The notes below the pieces were generated by a model. The model searched no databases and was not told the DNA's origin. It worked only from the letters and a program-made list of their open reading frames with translations. The position numbers and the translations under genes were made by a program. This document shows, one piece after another, positions 13,004-25,084 of a stretch of 64,000 nt of DNA. The number at the start of each line of letters is the position of its first letter. The stretch's first letter is position 1. This DNA comes from Ulva prolifera (taxonomy: Eukaryota > Chlorophyta > Ulvophyceae > Ulvales > Ulvaceae), in NCBI GenBank assembly GCA_023078555.1, contig CM041201.1, positions 930,713 to 994,712 of the forward strand, given 5' to 3'.

Positions 13004-14134
13004 CAGAGCCCACGCCTTAATAGTTGGAGGTGTAACATTTTTCTGTTCATGCAATAGAACTTCCAACCTAGATCTATTCGGTCTATGAGGTGTTGTTGGA
13101 TGTAGTGTCGTCCGAATTCACAGGGGTTACTTACTGCCGCCCGTTCTGACAACCCGCCCGTTGTGGCGAGTGCAGGATCATGCCAATAGCGAGTGCTTCG
13201 GCAGGCTGAATGGCAGCAGATTCAAACAACTGACAGCATCATGCTCATGGGTGCAATGCGAGAATGGGGAGCATGCAGGCTTCATGTGCACACACACCTC
13301 CTGAGAATTCGACACGCACAAGTATGTACATGCTTATACCGTACATGTTCATGGCTGCGTGTGCCTGCAGCTACCTCAGGCTCGCTGATCTGGAGTTATG
13401 CCAGATGTTTCTGGGATTTCAAGTAGGACCACGGTGGACCCCCGGTTACATGATTAGCATGTGTCCTCACGTCTGCAAACTCAGTTATGACGGTCCCGCG
13501 CACACCTTCACGCGCACAAGGTGGTCACAGGGGACATCACACAGTCAGCTCTAGCCCTGGTATCGGAACTGCTTGATGGCCTGGGGCCTCAGTGTGCACG
13601 ATTGATGCGCATGTATGTGGCATATGCATGCATGAAAAACATGCATGGTTCAAGTTCAATGTTTGGGCCTGGGGCCTCGGAGTGCGCATTGCAGTGCTCA
13701 GGGCACAGCAGTACGGCCAGCCAGATCTGATCCCGATCTCACCAAACTCTCTAACGCATGAGCATAAACGATGTGCTCCATGCACAGCTTCCTAGTCCCG
13801 TGCCTCTACATGTCTAGCGGATGTTCATACACGACGCACACGCTCGCGCCGTGCGCGGCTGTGTCGTCCAAATCCGAAAGGCTCTTGACAATATATGTGC
13901 ATGGCTGCTATGTGCATATCCGGGAGCTGCAAACAGGAACAGTTCACAGCATGCCTGCCCCTTATTGTCAAGTATATGCTTTGTGTCACAGCAACCTGGA
14001 CCTATACGATGACACAGCCACCAGCTGTAGTACTACCATGCAACTGTCATGATGTCAGGATGTCATCAGTTGAGCACATAGCCGCCCCTTCCACGAGGAA
14101 ACAGTGCAGACGAGACGGCATGTGTATGCCTACG
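13004..14134. other. Region between convergent MSH3 and TMEM70-like 3' ends
   Basis: About 1.1 kb without a supportable gene. It contains the MSH3 TGTAA signal and a 45-bp segment (13611-13655) full of GCATGCAT words that recurs at 19288-19331 inside a CPSF3 intron. Confidence 0.6.
13031..13035 (+). terminator. Polyadenylation signal TGTAA of MSH3
   Basis: TGTAA, the usual green-algal polyadenylation signal, lies 28 bases after the MSH3 stop codon. Confidence 0.55.
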
Positions 14135-15942
14135 TCATTGTGCACCGTCCTTCTTCTCTGCGGAGCCCTCTGGGTCCATGTCGTACGGCGAAGGAGGCGT
14201 CAGCTTCTCGAGCAGCTCCTTGTTCTCAAACGTCGCTTCGTCCACAAACAGTGTGCGGCCCTGGGCCTGGAACGTCTGCAGAGGCGAGATGCCTTCCGGG
14301 TGCCCCACATCCGAGAGGCTGAACACCATCACCCTGCAATGACACTGGCAGCACGTCGCTAGGTGCTATTCAGGGTCAGGCGCTATTCAGGGCCATTCGC
14401 TCAAAAGGGGGGCTTGCAGTACAACGCATCGAGCTGGGCGAGCTCTCACTGTGGCTGGCGTGAAAACTGTCTGACTTGCAGGAGCATCCCATACAGTGCT
14501 GCAGCACAGGACACATTTGCGTTTGCAGACTACTCAGGCGGCTCTGATGTCCAGGGCTCAGGTAAGCCCTGAAAATACTGTGAGAGACAAGTAATTACTT
14601 GATTCTGTGAAGCACCTGGCCTTGTAGACTAACTGTAGAAGATCAGAAAGTGTGCGGAACGGAGTCATATAGTGCAGAAGAGGTGGCAGAAATCGCGGGT
14701 GTGCACACCTGGGTTGAGCAAAGACGCTCAGGACTTGCACCTTGACACGCTCTGATGGTGCATGGAACCAGAGCTTGTGCACGTACGGCCCGACGAACCA
14801 GTGCAGCAGGCCTGCAGTGGCACAGGCAATCATCTCACAGGCAGTGTTTCTGTGGCACGAGCATCCGCGAGGGGCACCGAAGCACTGTCGATGACCATGT
14901 GGCATGTGGAGACATACTGATTGGAGTCGCCTCATACGTTCACGCAGGCTGGTGTGAGGCTGAATGGTGCTCTATCGGTGTGGTATTGCACCATGCGGTG
15001 ACTGGTCATGGCCCTGGAGCAGCACCAGGCGCAGTACGCATGTGGAGGACTCACAGGAGGTAGACAGAAGAAGTGAGGTGCATCGCATGAACGCCTCAGA
15101 AAGCTCCATGCCATGTGAGACAGCAGCTCCCAGGCTAGAGATAGACTGGAGCGGCACACATCCATATCCAAACAGATCGTGCCATCCATAACGTGCCGGT
15201 TTCATGCCCTCCTTGCCATGCATTGCGGAAGGTCTGGCGTGTCCAGGGCCATGTCAGCTGCATGCAGCAACACTACCGGATCCCAACAGAGCAATCAATG
15301 CAAGCAAGCACAACAAAGCACCTGTCGTGAAGAGGCCAAAGCAAGTGAATCCGGAGGCTGCCATGACTTTGACGGCTGTGTACTGCCCATCCATCGTGGC
15401 CATGATATACAAAGGGCTCCCGATTAGAGACAGTGCAGCGGTCCCGATGCTGACCATCTTTAGAGTACGGATGGTGCTGGACACCGCCCCGGAGTACTCC
15501 AGGGTCCACTCCTCATCAGGAATGGTTGGAGAGGCCGCTTCTGCGCTGCATTGCCTGCTTTGTTGAGCCTGGCTCGGCAGGCTGTGGCAGGTTTCGCTGC
15601 ACTCCCAGCTGACAGGAGATCTAGGAACGGCTCTGAACCATCTGCGCTGCTGAAGGAGATCCCGGTGTTGGTGCGAGGCAGAGTGTTGGTGGGAATGATC
15701 TGTGATTCTTGCGTCCGTGGCTAAGCCTGCACATGAACATGAGTATATTTTGTTTTCCGGTTTTGATGTCGGACATTCATTGCTGGCAATTTCTGAAACC
15801 TGGGCGGTTTTGCCAACAGCACAATCCACATTTCTTGCGCACCCTGTGTCATGAAGTATCCCGTACATGCTTGCGCTTCAGGCCAGAGGCTGAGCCCTCT
15901 ACACGAGCTCATAGCCCGCGACACAGACCTTCGAAGTGCCAT
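14135..15942 (-). CDS. TMEM70: TMEM70-family mitochondrial inner-membrane protein
   Basis: Four minus-strand exons join in phase: 15942-15843, 15630-15322, 14811-14709 and 14333-14135, giving about 236 aa. Exon 1 encodes a basic, Ser-rich mitochondrial presequence (MALRRSVSRAMSSCRG). Exon 2 carries the family core YSGAVSSTIRTLKMVSIGTAALSLIG and the following hydrophobic segment. Exon 3 gives the second membrane segment and LLHWFVGPYVHKLWF. Exon 4 ends with VFSLSDV and a charged tail. Two membrane spans forming a hairpin, followed by a matrix tail with PYV-HRLW and F-DV motifs, match TMEM70, an assembly factor for ATP synthase (and complex I) in animals. The exon 1/exon 2 junction is the least certain; the other two are supported by protein similarity and phase. 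It is divergent from CPSF3 (544 bp apart) and convergent with MSH3. Confidence 0.8.
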
Positions 15943-16486
15943 CGTCGCGCTAAATTCCAAACAGGAATAGCCTGACAATTCTATGTCGCCATAACGTCAA
16001 GTTGAGCTATGTCCGGGAACCTGTACAAATGCACTGACTGCGTCGAGGAATTGCCCGGCATGCACCAGCGTCGGCAAGAACGATGGAACGTTGGAGTGCG
16101 ATCAACGGGTCAAGACGTCTTGGCTGCAGATCGAGAAGGGTACGTTGCTTCATTACACCATTGCAGGCATGCAAAGCTTTGCTACACGCGCAAAACTTAA
16201 TGTCGCACCAGCGCCACGCCTGCGGCCAGGTCTAGCGGCAGTGTGGCGCGCAACTGCACGCAGAATTGACGCACCAAATCCACAAAGAATACAGAAAATA
16301 GGCGCTGTCATAAGCGCATGTTGGGGGGCAACACATTCTATCTGGTCTGCCACGAGTTGGTGTACGTTAATGCTGGCCGCGCTGTCGTACCTCTAGCGGT
16401 GCTGCCTGGCACACATGCCGGAACGACGGCGATATTGAGCGGCTGCACAAGCTCAAAAATATCGTCAGCTGCTGCTTGAGACAGCC
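15943..16486. promoter_or_regulatory. Divergent promoter region of TMEM70-like gene and CPSF3
   Basis: 544 bp separates the two start codons, which point away from each other. No coding exon is evident, so the promoters and 5' leaders of both genes must lie here. I see no clear core-promoter motif. Confidence 0.45.
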
Positions 16487-18367
16487 ATGAAGCGCAAAGA
16501 TACTCAAGCTATGATCCTGCAGGACACCGAGGAGCAGGTGTGCAGCTGGTATCCAGCGTGCTTGAATCTTGCAGCAACTCCGTACATGGCCACGCTCCTC
16601 CTGTCCGACGCACATATCTCACCTCTGCTTCCTCAATTGCATGATCGCGCGCCCTGTCACATCATCAGCGCATCCCCAGTGCCGGTGACACCACCACATC
16701 CCGATCGGCCAAGCCCTGCACATCCCCAGTACATATCATACAGGTGGTCATCTGTCCCCTCGGTGCCGGACAAGAAGTAGGGAGATCATGCTTCCTCCTG
16801 GGCTTTCAGAACAAAGGTGTCATGTTCGATTGTGGCATCCACCCAGCCCACAAAGGTGTGCCTTCCATGCTCAGGCACTGCAGACCGCTTACCCGCAGCA
16901 ATGCACAATTCAGGTCTGTGAAAATATTGGGTTATGTTCTATATGATTCAAGAGGTTGAGAGATATGCCAGGGTGGTGTGAGATGTCTCCTGAACAATAC
17001 CAAGCCCTGATGTCCACCTCGATTGTGCTGTGCGCAGGGATGGGCAGCCTGCCACTGCTACAAGACCTGAGCTTAACAGACATCAACGTCATCCTCATCA
17101 CTCACTTCCACCTTGACCACTGCGCTGCACTGCCCTGGGTCGTTGCCAACATGGACTTCTCAGGCCCGATCTTCATGACCCACGCCACAAAGAACATCTT
17201 CTACACCATGATGAAAGACATCCTGCGGATGAACCAGAAAGATCCTGCCCGGAGGCTCTTCAATGATAGGGACCTGGACAACACAATGGCCAGAATCACA
17301 GTCATCAACTTCCACCAGACCATCGACTACGATGGCATCAAGATCACGCCATACAGGTGTGTGCCATGCACCTCGCTGGTGAACTGCACTTACCTTCGCC
17401 TCCCTATCTGCCCCTTGCCTCTTCGCTACACTCACCCTCCCTCCCTTGCTGCTGGTTCTCCGTGTCAGCCCGTGCTGACGCGAGTGCACACCCCTGCAGC
17501 CACTACATGCTGTGCACACTCTAAGCCTATGCAGCCCAAACATTTTTGCACATGTGGGGCGAGGACACAGTCGGACGGACACGCAGCGCTGCACCTTGCT
17601 CGAACATCTTCTGTATGTGCAATGGTATAGGAGAGATATACGAGACAGATTGCCCGCATCGCTGCTGCCAGCGCAGGCTTGCACCGGATGCTCTGCACCT
17701 GCCTTGCACAGCAGCTGCCTGGCGTCTCACCCGTCGTGCCATGCGGTACATGACCTCATGCGCCTGCCAGCGCACCACCCCAGCGCACGTGAGCAGTGCT
17801 CCCCCACCGCCGCCTCCACCGGAGCTCCCTTCCTGCCGCAACACATTGCTGAAGTCCTGTGCGCGTCTCGAGGTACCACAGCTGATACCGTACCAACTGC
17901 ATTCGTTCGCCATCCAGCACACAACGCTGGGTATTTTAGGTACTGTGCTAGGTATACTTGATCTTGATTTTTGGGGGTGACTGATCCAAAAAAGACGAGA
18001 ATTTGTAGACCTAGCCCCATGTAACGCAGGCTAAATTGGCGAAGCGTGTTATTTAGTACGCGTGTCTTGAGGTACCACAGCTGGCCTGTGCAGGGCGGGG
18101 CGTGTTTTCTGTGTATTTGATATATCAAAACCAAAGTTGCTAGCTGGCCTGTGCAGGGCGGGGCACGTGCTCGGGGCGGCGATGTTCATGGTCGAGATCC
18201 GGGGGATGCGGTGCCTGTACACCGGCGACTACAGCCGCGTGCCCGACCGCCACATGCCCGCCGCCGACATCCCCTCCATCCCGCCGCACATCGTCATCGT
18301 GGAGTCGACCTTCGGGACGTCGAACCACCTGCCGCGGGAGGACCGCGAGCGCCGGTTTCAGAGCAAG

Positions 18368-18404
<37 letters not shown>

Positions 18405-21400
18405 TGGCTCGTGTGCTTTGCTGTGCTGTGCTGTGCGCATGTGCGAGCTGCAAGCGATCGTGAGAACGCCCCTGCGTTGCCGTGTCTGTCGTGTTTCATT
18501 CCCTCAACCATGCGCAGAGCTCTCCATACATCGTTGCTCTCTCAAGCCTGTCCGTACGTTAATGGGTCGTACGTGCCGACCAGTATGCTCATCGACAGGT
18601 ATATCGAGACAATCACTTGAAAACAGAGAAGGGGCCTGCACCTCTACCCCTAACAGTGCCCCACGCCTGCACCACGTCATTCTCCCCAGACCACAGCTGC
18701 CGTACGTCTTTCCATGGTATGTTAGCCCAACACCCCCCGAACGTCCCGGAGTCCTGCATTCCGACCGCGCCCCCTGCATGCTGTAGGTGCGGGAAATCGT
18801 GGCGCAGGGCGGGCGGTGCCTCATCCCTGTCGTCGCGCTCGGCCGCGCCCAGGAGCTCCTCCTCATCCTCGAGGACTGCTGGGCGCGCCACCCGGAACTT
18901 CGCGGCGTGCCCGTCTACCAGACCTCCGGCATCGCCACCAAGTCCCTCGGGGTGTACCAGTCGTACATCGAGATGATGAACGAAGCAATCCAGGACGCGT
19001 TCCAGCAGCGCAACCCGTTTGACTTCCAGCACGTGCGCCACACGCGCGGCTTCCGCGCGGACTCGGAGATCGGCCCCTGTGTCGTGCTCGCGACGCCGAG
19101 CATGCTGCAGACGGGCCTCAGTCGGGAGCTGTTTGAGGCGTGGTGCGAGGACCCGCGCAACGGCGTCATCATCGCCGACTTCGCCGTGCAGGTGCGTGCG
19201 CACGTGCATGCCGCGCATGCTCGCGTCCGTCACCTGCGCCATGTTGAAGACCTCAGCGCTACACTAACATCAGCCATCTGATGCCCGTGTATGTGGCATA
19301 TGCATGCATGAGCGGCATGCATGGTTCAAGTGAGCGATTTCTACAACTGCGCCGTCTTCTCGGCATGTGATGTCTGATGTACATGCATGAATGGCATGCA
19401 TGCGTGCAACGCGACGCGGCCGTGCAGGGGACGCTCGCGAAGGAGCTGCTGACGAACCCGCGGGAGGTGCTGAGCGCGGACGGGCGCACCCTGAAGGTGC
19501 GGTGCGGCGTCAGCTCGTTCTCGTTCTCGGCGCACGCGGACTACTCGCAGACGTCGACGTTCCTCGACACGCTCGCGCCCGCCGACGTCGTGCTGTGCCA
19601 CGGCAACACGAACGAGATGGAGCGGCTGCGGTCGAAGCTCAGCAAGGCGGCGGAGACGCGCGGCGTCACGCGCACGATCCACGCGCCCGCGGTGCGGCCC
19701 CCTACGCCATTCTATAGAGCTGTCAACCACACACCCGAGCCCATCAGGCCGCCCGCTTGACCCCATCCCACCATGCTCTCACTTGTTTGGTCACACCGAA
19801 GAATGTATGAGGCGTGTCAGCTTTGCCGGACGTGTGGCCACCAACTTCCGCATTCTGCATCCCCGGCGCCCCGGCGTGGTTTCAACCGTCGCATGTACAC
19901 ACATATAGCTCATGCATGCCAACATTCTCAGCAAGACAGGTACAATGTCACACTGCGGGGTGCTCGCACGAAGGGGCCTCCCAGCAATACGCACACACCT
20001 GCCACATGCATGCAACGTCAACGCGTCAGCCACCGTGCAGAACCTGAACAAGGTGTCGATCTCGTTCAAGCCGCAGCGCATGGTCCACATCGTCGGCAGC
20101 GCCGCCGAGACGCCGCCGAAGGTCGGGCAGCGCGTCGCGGGCGTGACGGTGCAGCGCGGCACCGCCGGCGACATGCGCGTCATGGCGCCCTCGGACCTCG
20201 GAGTCTACAACAAGGTCGCCGTCGGGCGCATCGTGCAGCGGCAGGTGATGCCGCTGTCGGTGAGCTTCGCGCGCTGCCGCCTCGCGCTCGAGGTGCTGTT
20301 TGAGGGCATCGACGCGCAGCAGGCGATGGGCGGCATCGAGTGCCTGCGCTCCGAGGGTGTGCCTCCTCTTCCCCACCCCTCCCCGGTCGCCCATAATTTT
20401 CCTTTCGTTTTGTATCACAACCTCACCTGCCGGGTGCATGCTGTGCTGACGGCCGCGCAGACGGCCGCGCGGCACGACAAGCGCGGCCGTCAGCGCGCGG
20501 CCTGAGCTGATGTGTTGATGGCCGTGGGCTAGGGGCGATGCGTGGCCCACATCGTCAGCGCATCGGCAGCTTGCAGCGGCTTGGGATGCGGCGTGTATCG
20601 GTGCAGTGGACGCATGTGGACAGCTGCTGCCTACCTGGGTGCAGCGCTCGGTCCGATGGGCGGCTCTGCCGGCTGCCAGCGGCGGTGCGCACAGTGTGGC
20701 CCACAGCAGACTGAATCCATATCACACCGATGCAGACAACACACTAGACAGTCTCTAGTAGACACGTCCGGTTCGGGACTATGACAATGCCGAGCGGGCC
20801 ATGCCATCCCCCTTTCCCGGTGGCGGCGTCTAAATTGCCGACGAAAGCTCTGCCCTGTGTGCAACGGATGCGTTCAAACAGCCCACCAACGCACTTTCCC
20901 CTGTGCAGTGGCTGCATCTTAACAGCTCACGAATACACTTCCTTGTGAACCCACTGTCCTCTGTGCAGTGGACGGCTCGGAGGAGCTGATCGTGGCGGAC
21001 CACGTCAAGGTGACCCACGTCGCGGCCGAGGGCGCCGACGGCGACGGCGGCTACGGCGCCGCCGTGCTGCAGTGGGACGCCGGGCCGCTGGCCGACTGCG
21101 TCGCCGACGCCGTGGTGTCAGTGCTGCTGCAGGAGCAGGGCAAGCCGGCGGCGGTTGGCGCCGCCGAGGAGGCCCGCAAGTGCGCCCCCCCCCCCCCCTG
21201 CCCTTCCTCCCTGCCTCTTTCTGGCTGCGCCTCGCGCCTCCAACTGTGTTACGGCAGAGTCAACGGGTGCAGACAAATACAGCGAAACAGTCTCTTACGA
21301 AGCATCGGTCACACGGACAGCGACAACGCAACAGCCCGCACACACACAGGCCCGCTTGCCCCATAATCCTAGCGATGCGAGTATTGGCCATGGGCTAGGA

Positions 21401-22112
21401 TCATGTTAGCCTGCTTGCGTCCCCGCTTGCGCACGGGCCTTCCAACTAGCGTAATCACTGGTTTACTGATCAGTGTTCTACCGATGCCTGTGGCTTGAGG
21501 ACAAACGTCAGCGAGACAGGTAGCACTGCAGACGCCGCGCGTGACGCCAGCGGCACGAACAAAACAGCCATTCGTCCGCACATCTCCACGACGTATGTTC
21601 ATCAACCCCAGGCTGATTTTACCGGTGGCGCGGACCACAGAGTGTTCCACAAAGCTTTCCACAGCATTCACGAGAAGCTCGGCTCCTGTGAGGGAAAATA
21701 AATGCTGCCGTACGCCGGCAGCATGCCCGTGCCTCATGCATGTCCCTCATGCATGTCGTTATGTCGCGTCACAGCAGCCGCCGTCACAGCAGCCGCGGGG
21801 TGCAGGCAGGCGCTCGCGAGGGGGGACGACGACTCCGTCAAGGCCGCCGAGAAGTCCATCATGGTGGAGCTGCTGCGGGCGCAGTTCGGGGAGGCTGCGC
21901 TCGACGAAGACGGGGACAATATCTACGTGCGCATCCCGGGCAACACGGTCACGGTCGACTGGGAGACGGCGAATGTGAAGACGGACCCGGAGGACCAAGC
22001 TCTGCGGGGGCGGGTGGAGACGTGCCTGCAGCGTCTCGCGACTGCCCTCATGAGGCTCGAGCCGGATCCATCGAGCAGTCAGGCAACTGGTACCGTTGTA
22101 GGTACAGAGTAG
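16487..22112 (+). CDS. CPSF3: Cleavage and polyadenylation specificity factor subunit 3 (CPSF73)
   Basis: Nine exons: 16487-16537, 16744-16855, 17038-17356, 18157-18367, 18787-19191, 19428-19691, 20041-20356, 20969-21179 and 21806-22112. All phases agree; product 731 aa (human about 684). It has the metallo-beta-lactamase zinc motifs [28 protein letters not shown] (residues 76-83), THAT and [17 protein letters not shown], the beta-CASP block ([49 protein letters not shown]) and the C-terminal dimerisation region. This is the endonuclease that cuts pre-mRNA before polyadenylation. Motifs such as [12 protein letters not shown] and DCGIHPA favour CPSF73-I over Integrator subunit 11. Exons 4-9 are far richer in G/C-ending codons than exons 1-3. 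Exon 4 has a duplicated acceptor upstream, and two introns carry C-runs just after the donor. Confidence 0.95.
18371..18404 (+). repeat. 34-base C homopolymer at the start of a CPSF3 intron
   Basis: After the exon end at 18367 the intron reads GTG and then 34 consecutive C. A shorter run of 14 C (21185-21198) starts five bases into the intron that follows exon 8. Confidence 0.95.
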
Positions 22113-23699
22113 GTGCTGGTCCGGAAGGATGGGGTGCTCGCTGTAGCCAGGTCGAGCGATTCACACGATCTCGGGCCATTGTATGGCCTCAGCACATGCC
22201 ACAACACATTGCCACCGTCAGCAGTCATAGGCTGGTCGATGTGGAGTGTGACGGGCTGAGCGGTGTTGGCTCTGCGTCGGGCGATATGACGGACGTGTGA
22301 GATCCACCATTCAGCTTGTGTGTATCGAGACGCATTGTACTGCGTCATACATCCAGATGTCCCGTGTGTCAGTGTTAAAGCAGTGTGCAGTACCCTGAAG
22401 AGGGCAGAAGAGTCTGCAGAATTTGCGACTTTTACCCAGTTGAAGGCTCAACTTTTACCCATGTAATGCCATTCGCAAGGGCCACTGTGTTCCCGCAAGT
22501 GCTCTACAGAGTCTTGCTGCGCTTCACCGCAGCTGCATGCAGTGTGCCCAATATTCGGTCACTCTCTAGCGCACAGAATGTGTGCCCAGAATTGTAGCAG
22601 ATTGGTGGCACAGGACGTCTGCATCAACTGACTTCGAATTTGACTTCCTGGCCGGCCTTGAGTTCTCCATCTCACCATGGCACGACTGAGCACACGAGTA
22701 TTGATTCGGGCAGGTGTGCGGGTTTGCGAGTTAACCAAATTATACATGACAGAGCATGCCTGGAGCGTTTGTGCCACAGCGAATTGAAATATTTTTATAC
22801 CTCTTTTGATGTGATGCTTGGGTGTCACTCAAATGCAAAAATTCATGTGGCTTTCTGATGGCAGCGTTGCAATGGTCCTCAAGCCACACATTCCGGCTGT
22901 GCAGAATAACATCACATACTCGTCACACCATGGCCAATCCTGAATGTTGGTAGGCACACCCCATCAGTGCAGTCTGCCACAGCGTCACTGCGGCGAAGAT
23001 CAAGGCATACAAAGTAGTCAGCTTTCTTTGGAGAGGTGCATGTGTGAAGACAAACACACCCGCCTAACAGAAACTTGCTGCTGAACTTCCTGATGCCACA
23101 GTTGCTGCTGCCAGAGTACAGCAGACATGTGCAAACAGGCTACCTAACCACCATGTACCGCAGGTGAAAGGGTGTAGCTGTGATATTGAGATGCATGGTC
23201 AAGTGAATGTTCAGATTCTGAGGTAGGCAGGGAGTGGAAGCCATGTGCAATTGTAACCAGGGAACATTTTAAGAACGGCGGAGCAGTTCCAGGACAAACA
23301 TTCATATTACATTGTATCTGTCGTCCTCCTTAATTGTACGGTATGAGGCTGTGAGTTGGGGCAGAGGGTGGAGCTAACAGTGGAAGGTATATGCATACAG
23401 CGAGGTTGGTATTCACTGCAAACAGAATCGAGGTGTTAGTAGGAAAAACATTATGGAACTGTCAATGAGAGTGTGCATTCGTTGTTCCTGCACCAATACT
23501 CAATCACCGATCTAAACAAATATCAAGCATCCTAAAGCATGAGGCATTTCCGAATGAACTGGTTGCTGATTTACATTGTTTGGAAAGATATGGACAGGAA
23601 CAGAGATCCTCCAATTAGATCACTGCCAAGTCATAATACAACCAGAACATAGTCCCCCCCCAATAAACTATCTATCGAGTTATGTTGTGTACACCCGGC
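22113..23699. other. Region between convergent CPSF3 and LHCII genes
   Basis: About 1.6 kb, relatively A/T-rich, with no ORF that I can defend. It contains the 3' flanks of both genes; a minus-strand TGTAA signal for LHCII is at 23571-23575. Confidence 0.6.
23571..23575 (-). terminator. Polyadenylation signal TGTAA of LHCII gene
   Basis: TTACA on the plus strand reads TGTAA on the minus strand, about 125 bases after the LHCII stop codon. Confidence 0.5.
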
Positions 23700-25002
23700 C
23701 TAGTTGCCGGGCACGAACTTGGTGGCGTAGTTCCAGGCGTTGGCCGCGAAAGGATCAGCGACGTGCTCAGACCAGTTCTCGATTGGGCCCTTGCCCGTGA
23801 CAATAGCCTGGGTGTAGAAGCCAAACATAGAGAACATGGCGAGGCGGCCGTTCTTGATCTCCTTCACCTTGAGCTCAGCAAGGGTGTCGGGGTCATCAGC
23901 CAGGCCGAGGGGGTCGAAAGCCTCACCGGGGTACAGAGGGTCAAGGCCCTCGCCAGCGGGGCCACCGTTTACGCGGTATCCCTCGATCAGGCCCATGAGG
24001 ATGACCTGCACAACGAGGAGTGTTAATGAACGAATCGGACACGACCAATGGGATACTATCACCACTACTTGGTTTGCCCGAACCAAGGCGCAGGCATGTA
24101 TCGGAGGCATGTATCTCTGAACAATGTATCTGAGAACAAATCATAAAACAAACATTAGCTTGGATGCCTGAATTATAGATTGCGATTGCGGATGGTCGCG
24201 GACGATGGGGAGTGATGGTATCGGACCTGGCAGCCAAGGATGGCCAGGATCGACTGAGCATGAATCAGGGAAGAGTTGCCGAGGTAGTCGAGGCCACCAT
24301 CGGAGAAGATCTGAGCACCAGCCTTGAACCAGACGGACTCGCCGAAGGAGACACCGTTCTTGGCCAGGATCTCGGGGAAGACGCAGCCGAGAGCGCCGAG
24401 CATGGCCCAGCGAGCGTGAATCACCTCAGCCTCGCGGTAGCGCTTGAAGGTCTCGGGGTCAGCGGAGAGACCAGCGGTGTCCCAGCCGTAGTCACCGGGG
24501 AACTCGCCGGTGAGGTAGTCTGGGGTGGAACCATCGGAGTAGGGGCCGAGCCACTTTGCGCGGTCGGGGCCGTAGAACTCGACAGCGGCGCGGGACACCA
24601 CGGAGCGCTGCATACCACCAGACTGTTCAAATAATATCCAATGTCATGTGAAGGCGTTCCAAGGGCATTTACCACCAGGAACCAAGAACTGGCCGTTGCC
24701 GAGGGTATCGCAGTACCGTAGCCGAGATCGCTACGCAGCAGCCTGAAGTACACCAAGCAGGGGAATGCAGAACGCTTCCGTGTGAAATCATGAATGCTAA
24801 CAGCAGGTGAAGTGTCGGGCACGTCCCGGATATCCAGTACAGAGCAGGTGCGATGGCGTGACCCTCGGGAAGTTTATATAGGCAGAGGCAGACGCGAGAC
24901 CGCTTAAGGTCGGTTGAAGAAAATATTATATGTATAGAGTAAGGGAAGACTCACCCGAGCAGGTGCCACCTTAGCGGAGGAGAAAGCGATGGTGGAAGCC
25001 AT
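23700..25002 (-). CDS. Major light-harvesting chlorophyll a/b-binding protein of LHCII
   Basis: Exons 25002-24955, 24622-24227 and 24005-23700 (minus) give 249 aa. Exon 1 encodes the start of a plastid transit peptide ([16 protein letters not shown]). The mature part starts near [16 protein letters not shown], in which the trimerisation motif usually WYGPDR reads FYGPDR. The three membrane helices carry the chlorophyll-ligand signatures [14 protein letters not shown] (helix B) and [14 protein letters not shown] (helix C), with the stroma-side [16 protein letters not shown] segment between helices. It binds chlorophylls a and b and feeds excitation to the photosystems in the thylakoid. Codons are strongly biased as expected for a highly expressed gene. 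A TATATA element lies at 25079-25084. Whether it is a strict Lhcbm isoform or a minor relative cannot be settled by eye. Confidence 0.95.
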
Positions 25003-25078
25003 TGTTAGAGTTCGGTGGTACTGAATCAGGAGAGGTGATTAGATCAGTCTGGTAAAGAATTAAGCGCAGGCGCCAGCA

Positions 25079-25084
25079 TATATA
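25079..25084 (-). promoter_or_regulatory. TATA-like element upstream of LHCII
   Basis: TATATA within GTATATATGC on the minus strand, about 77 bases before the start codon and before a short leader. Position and sequence suit a TATA box of a strongly expressed gene. Confidence 0.45.

Noticed and set aside
16487..22112. Integrator subunit 11 instead of CPSF3
   Set aside because: The N-terminal wording ([19 protein letters not shown]), the RVMAPSDL and C-terminal dimerisation region, and the 731-aa length fit CPSF73 better.
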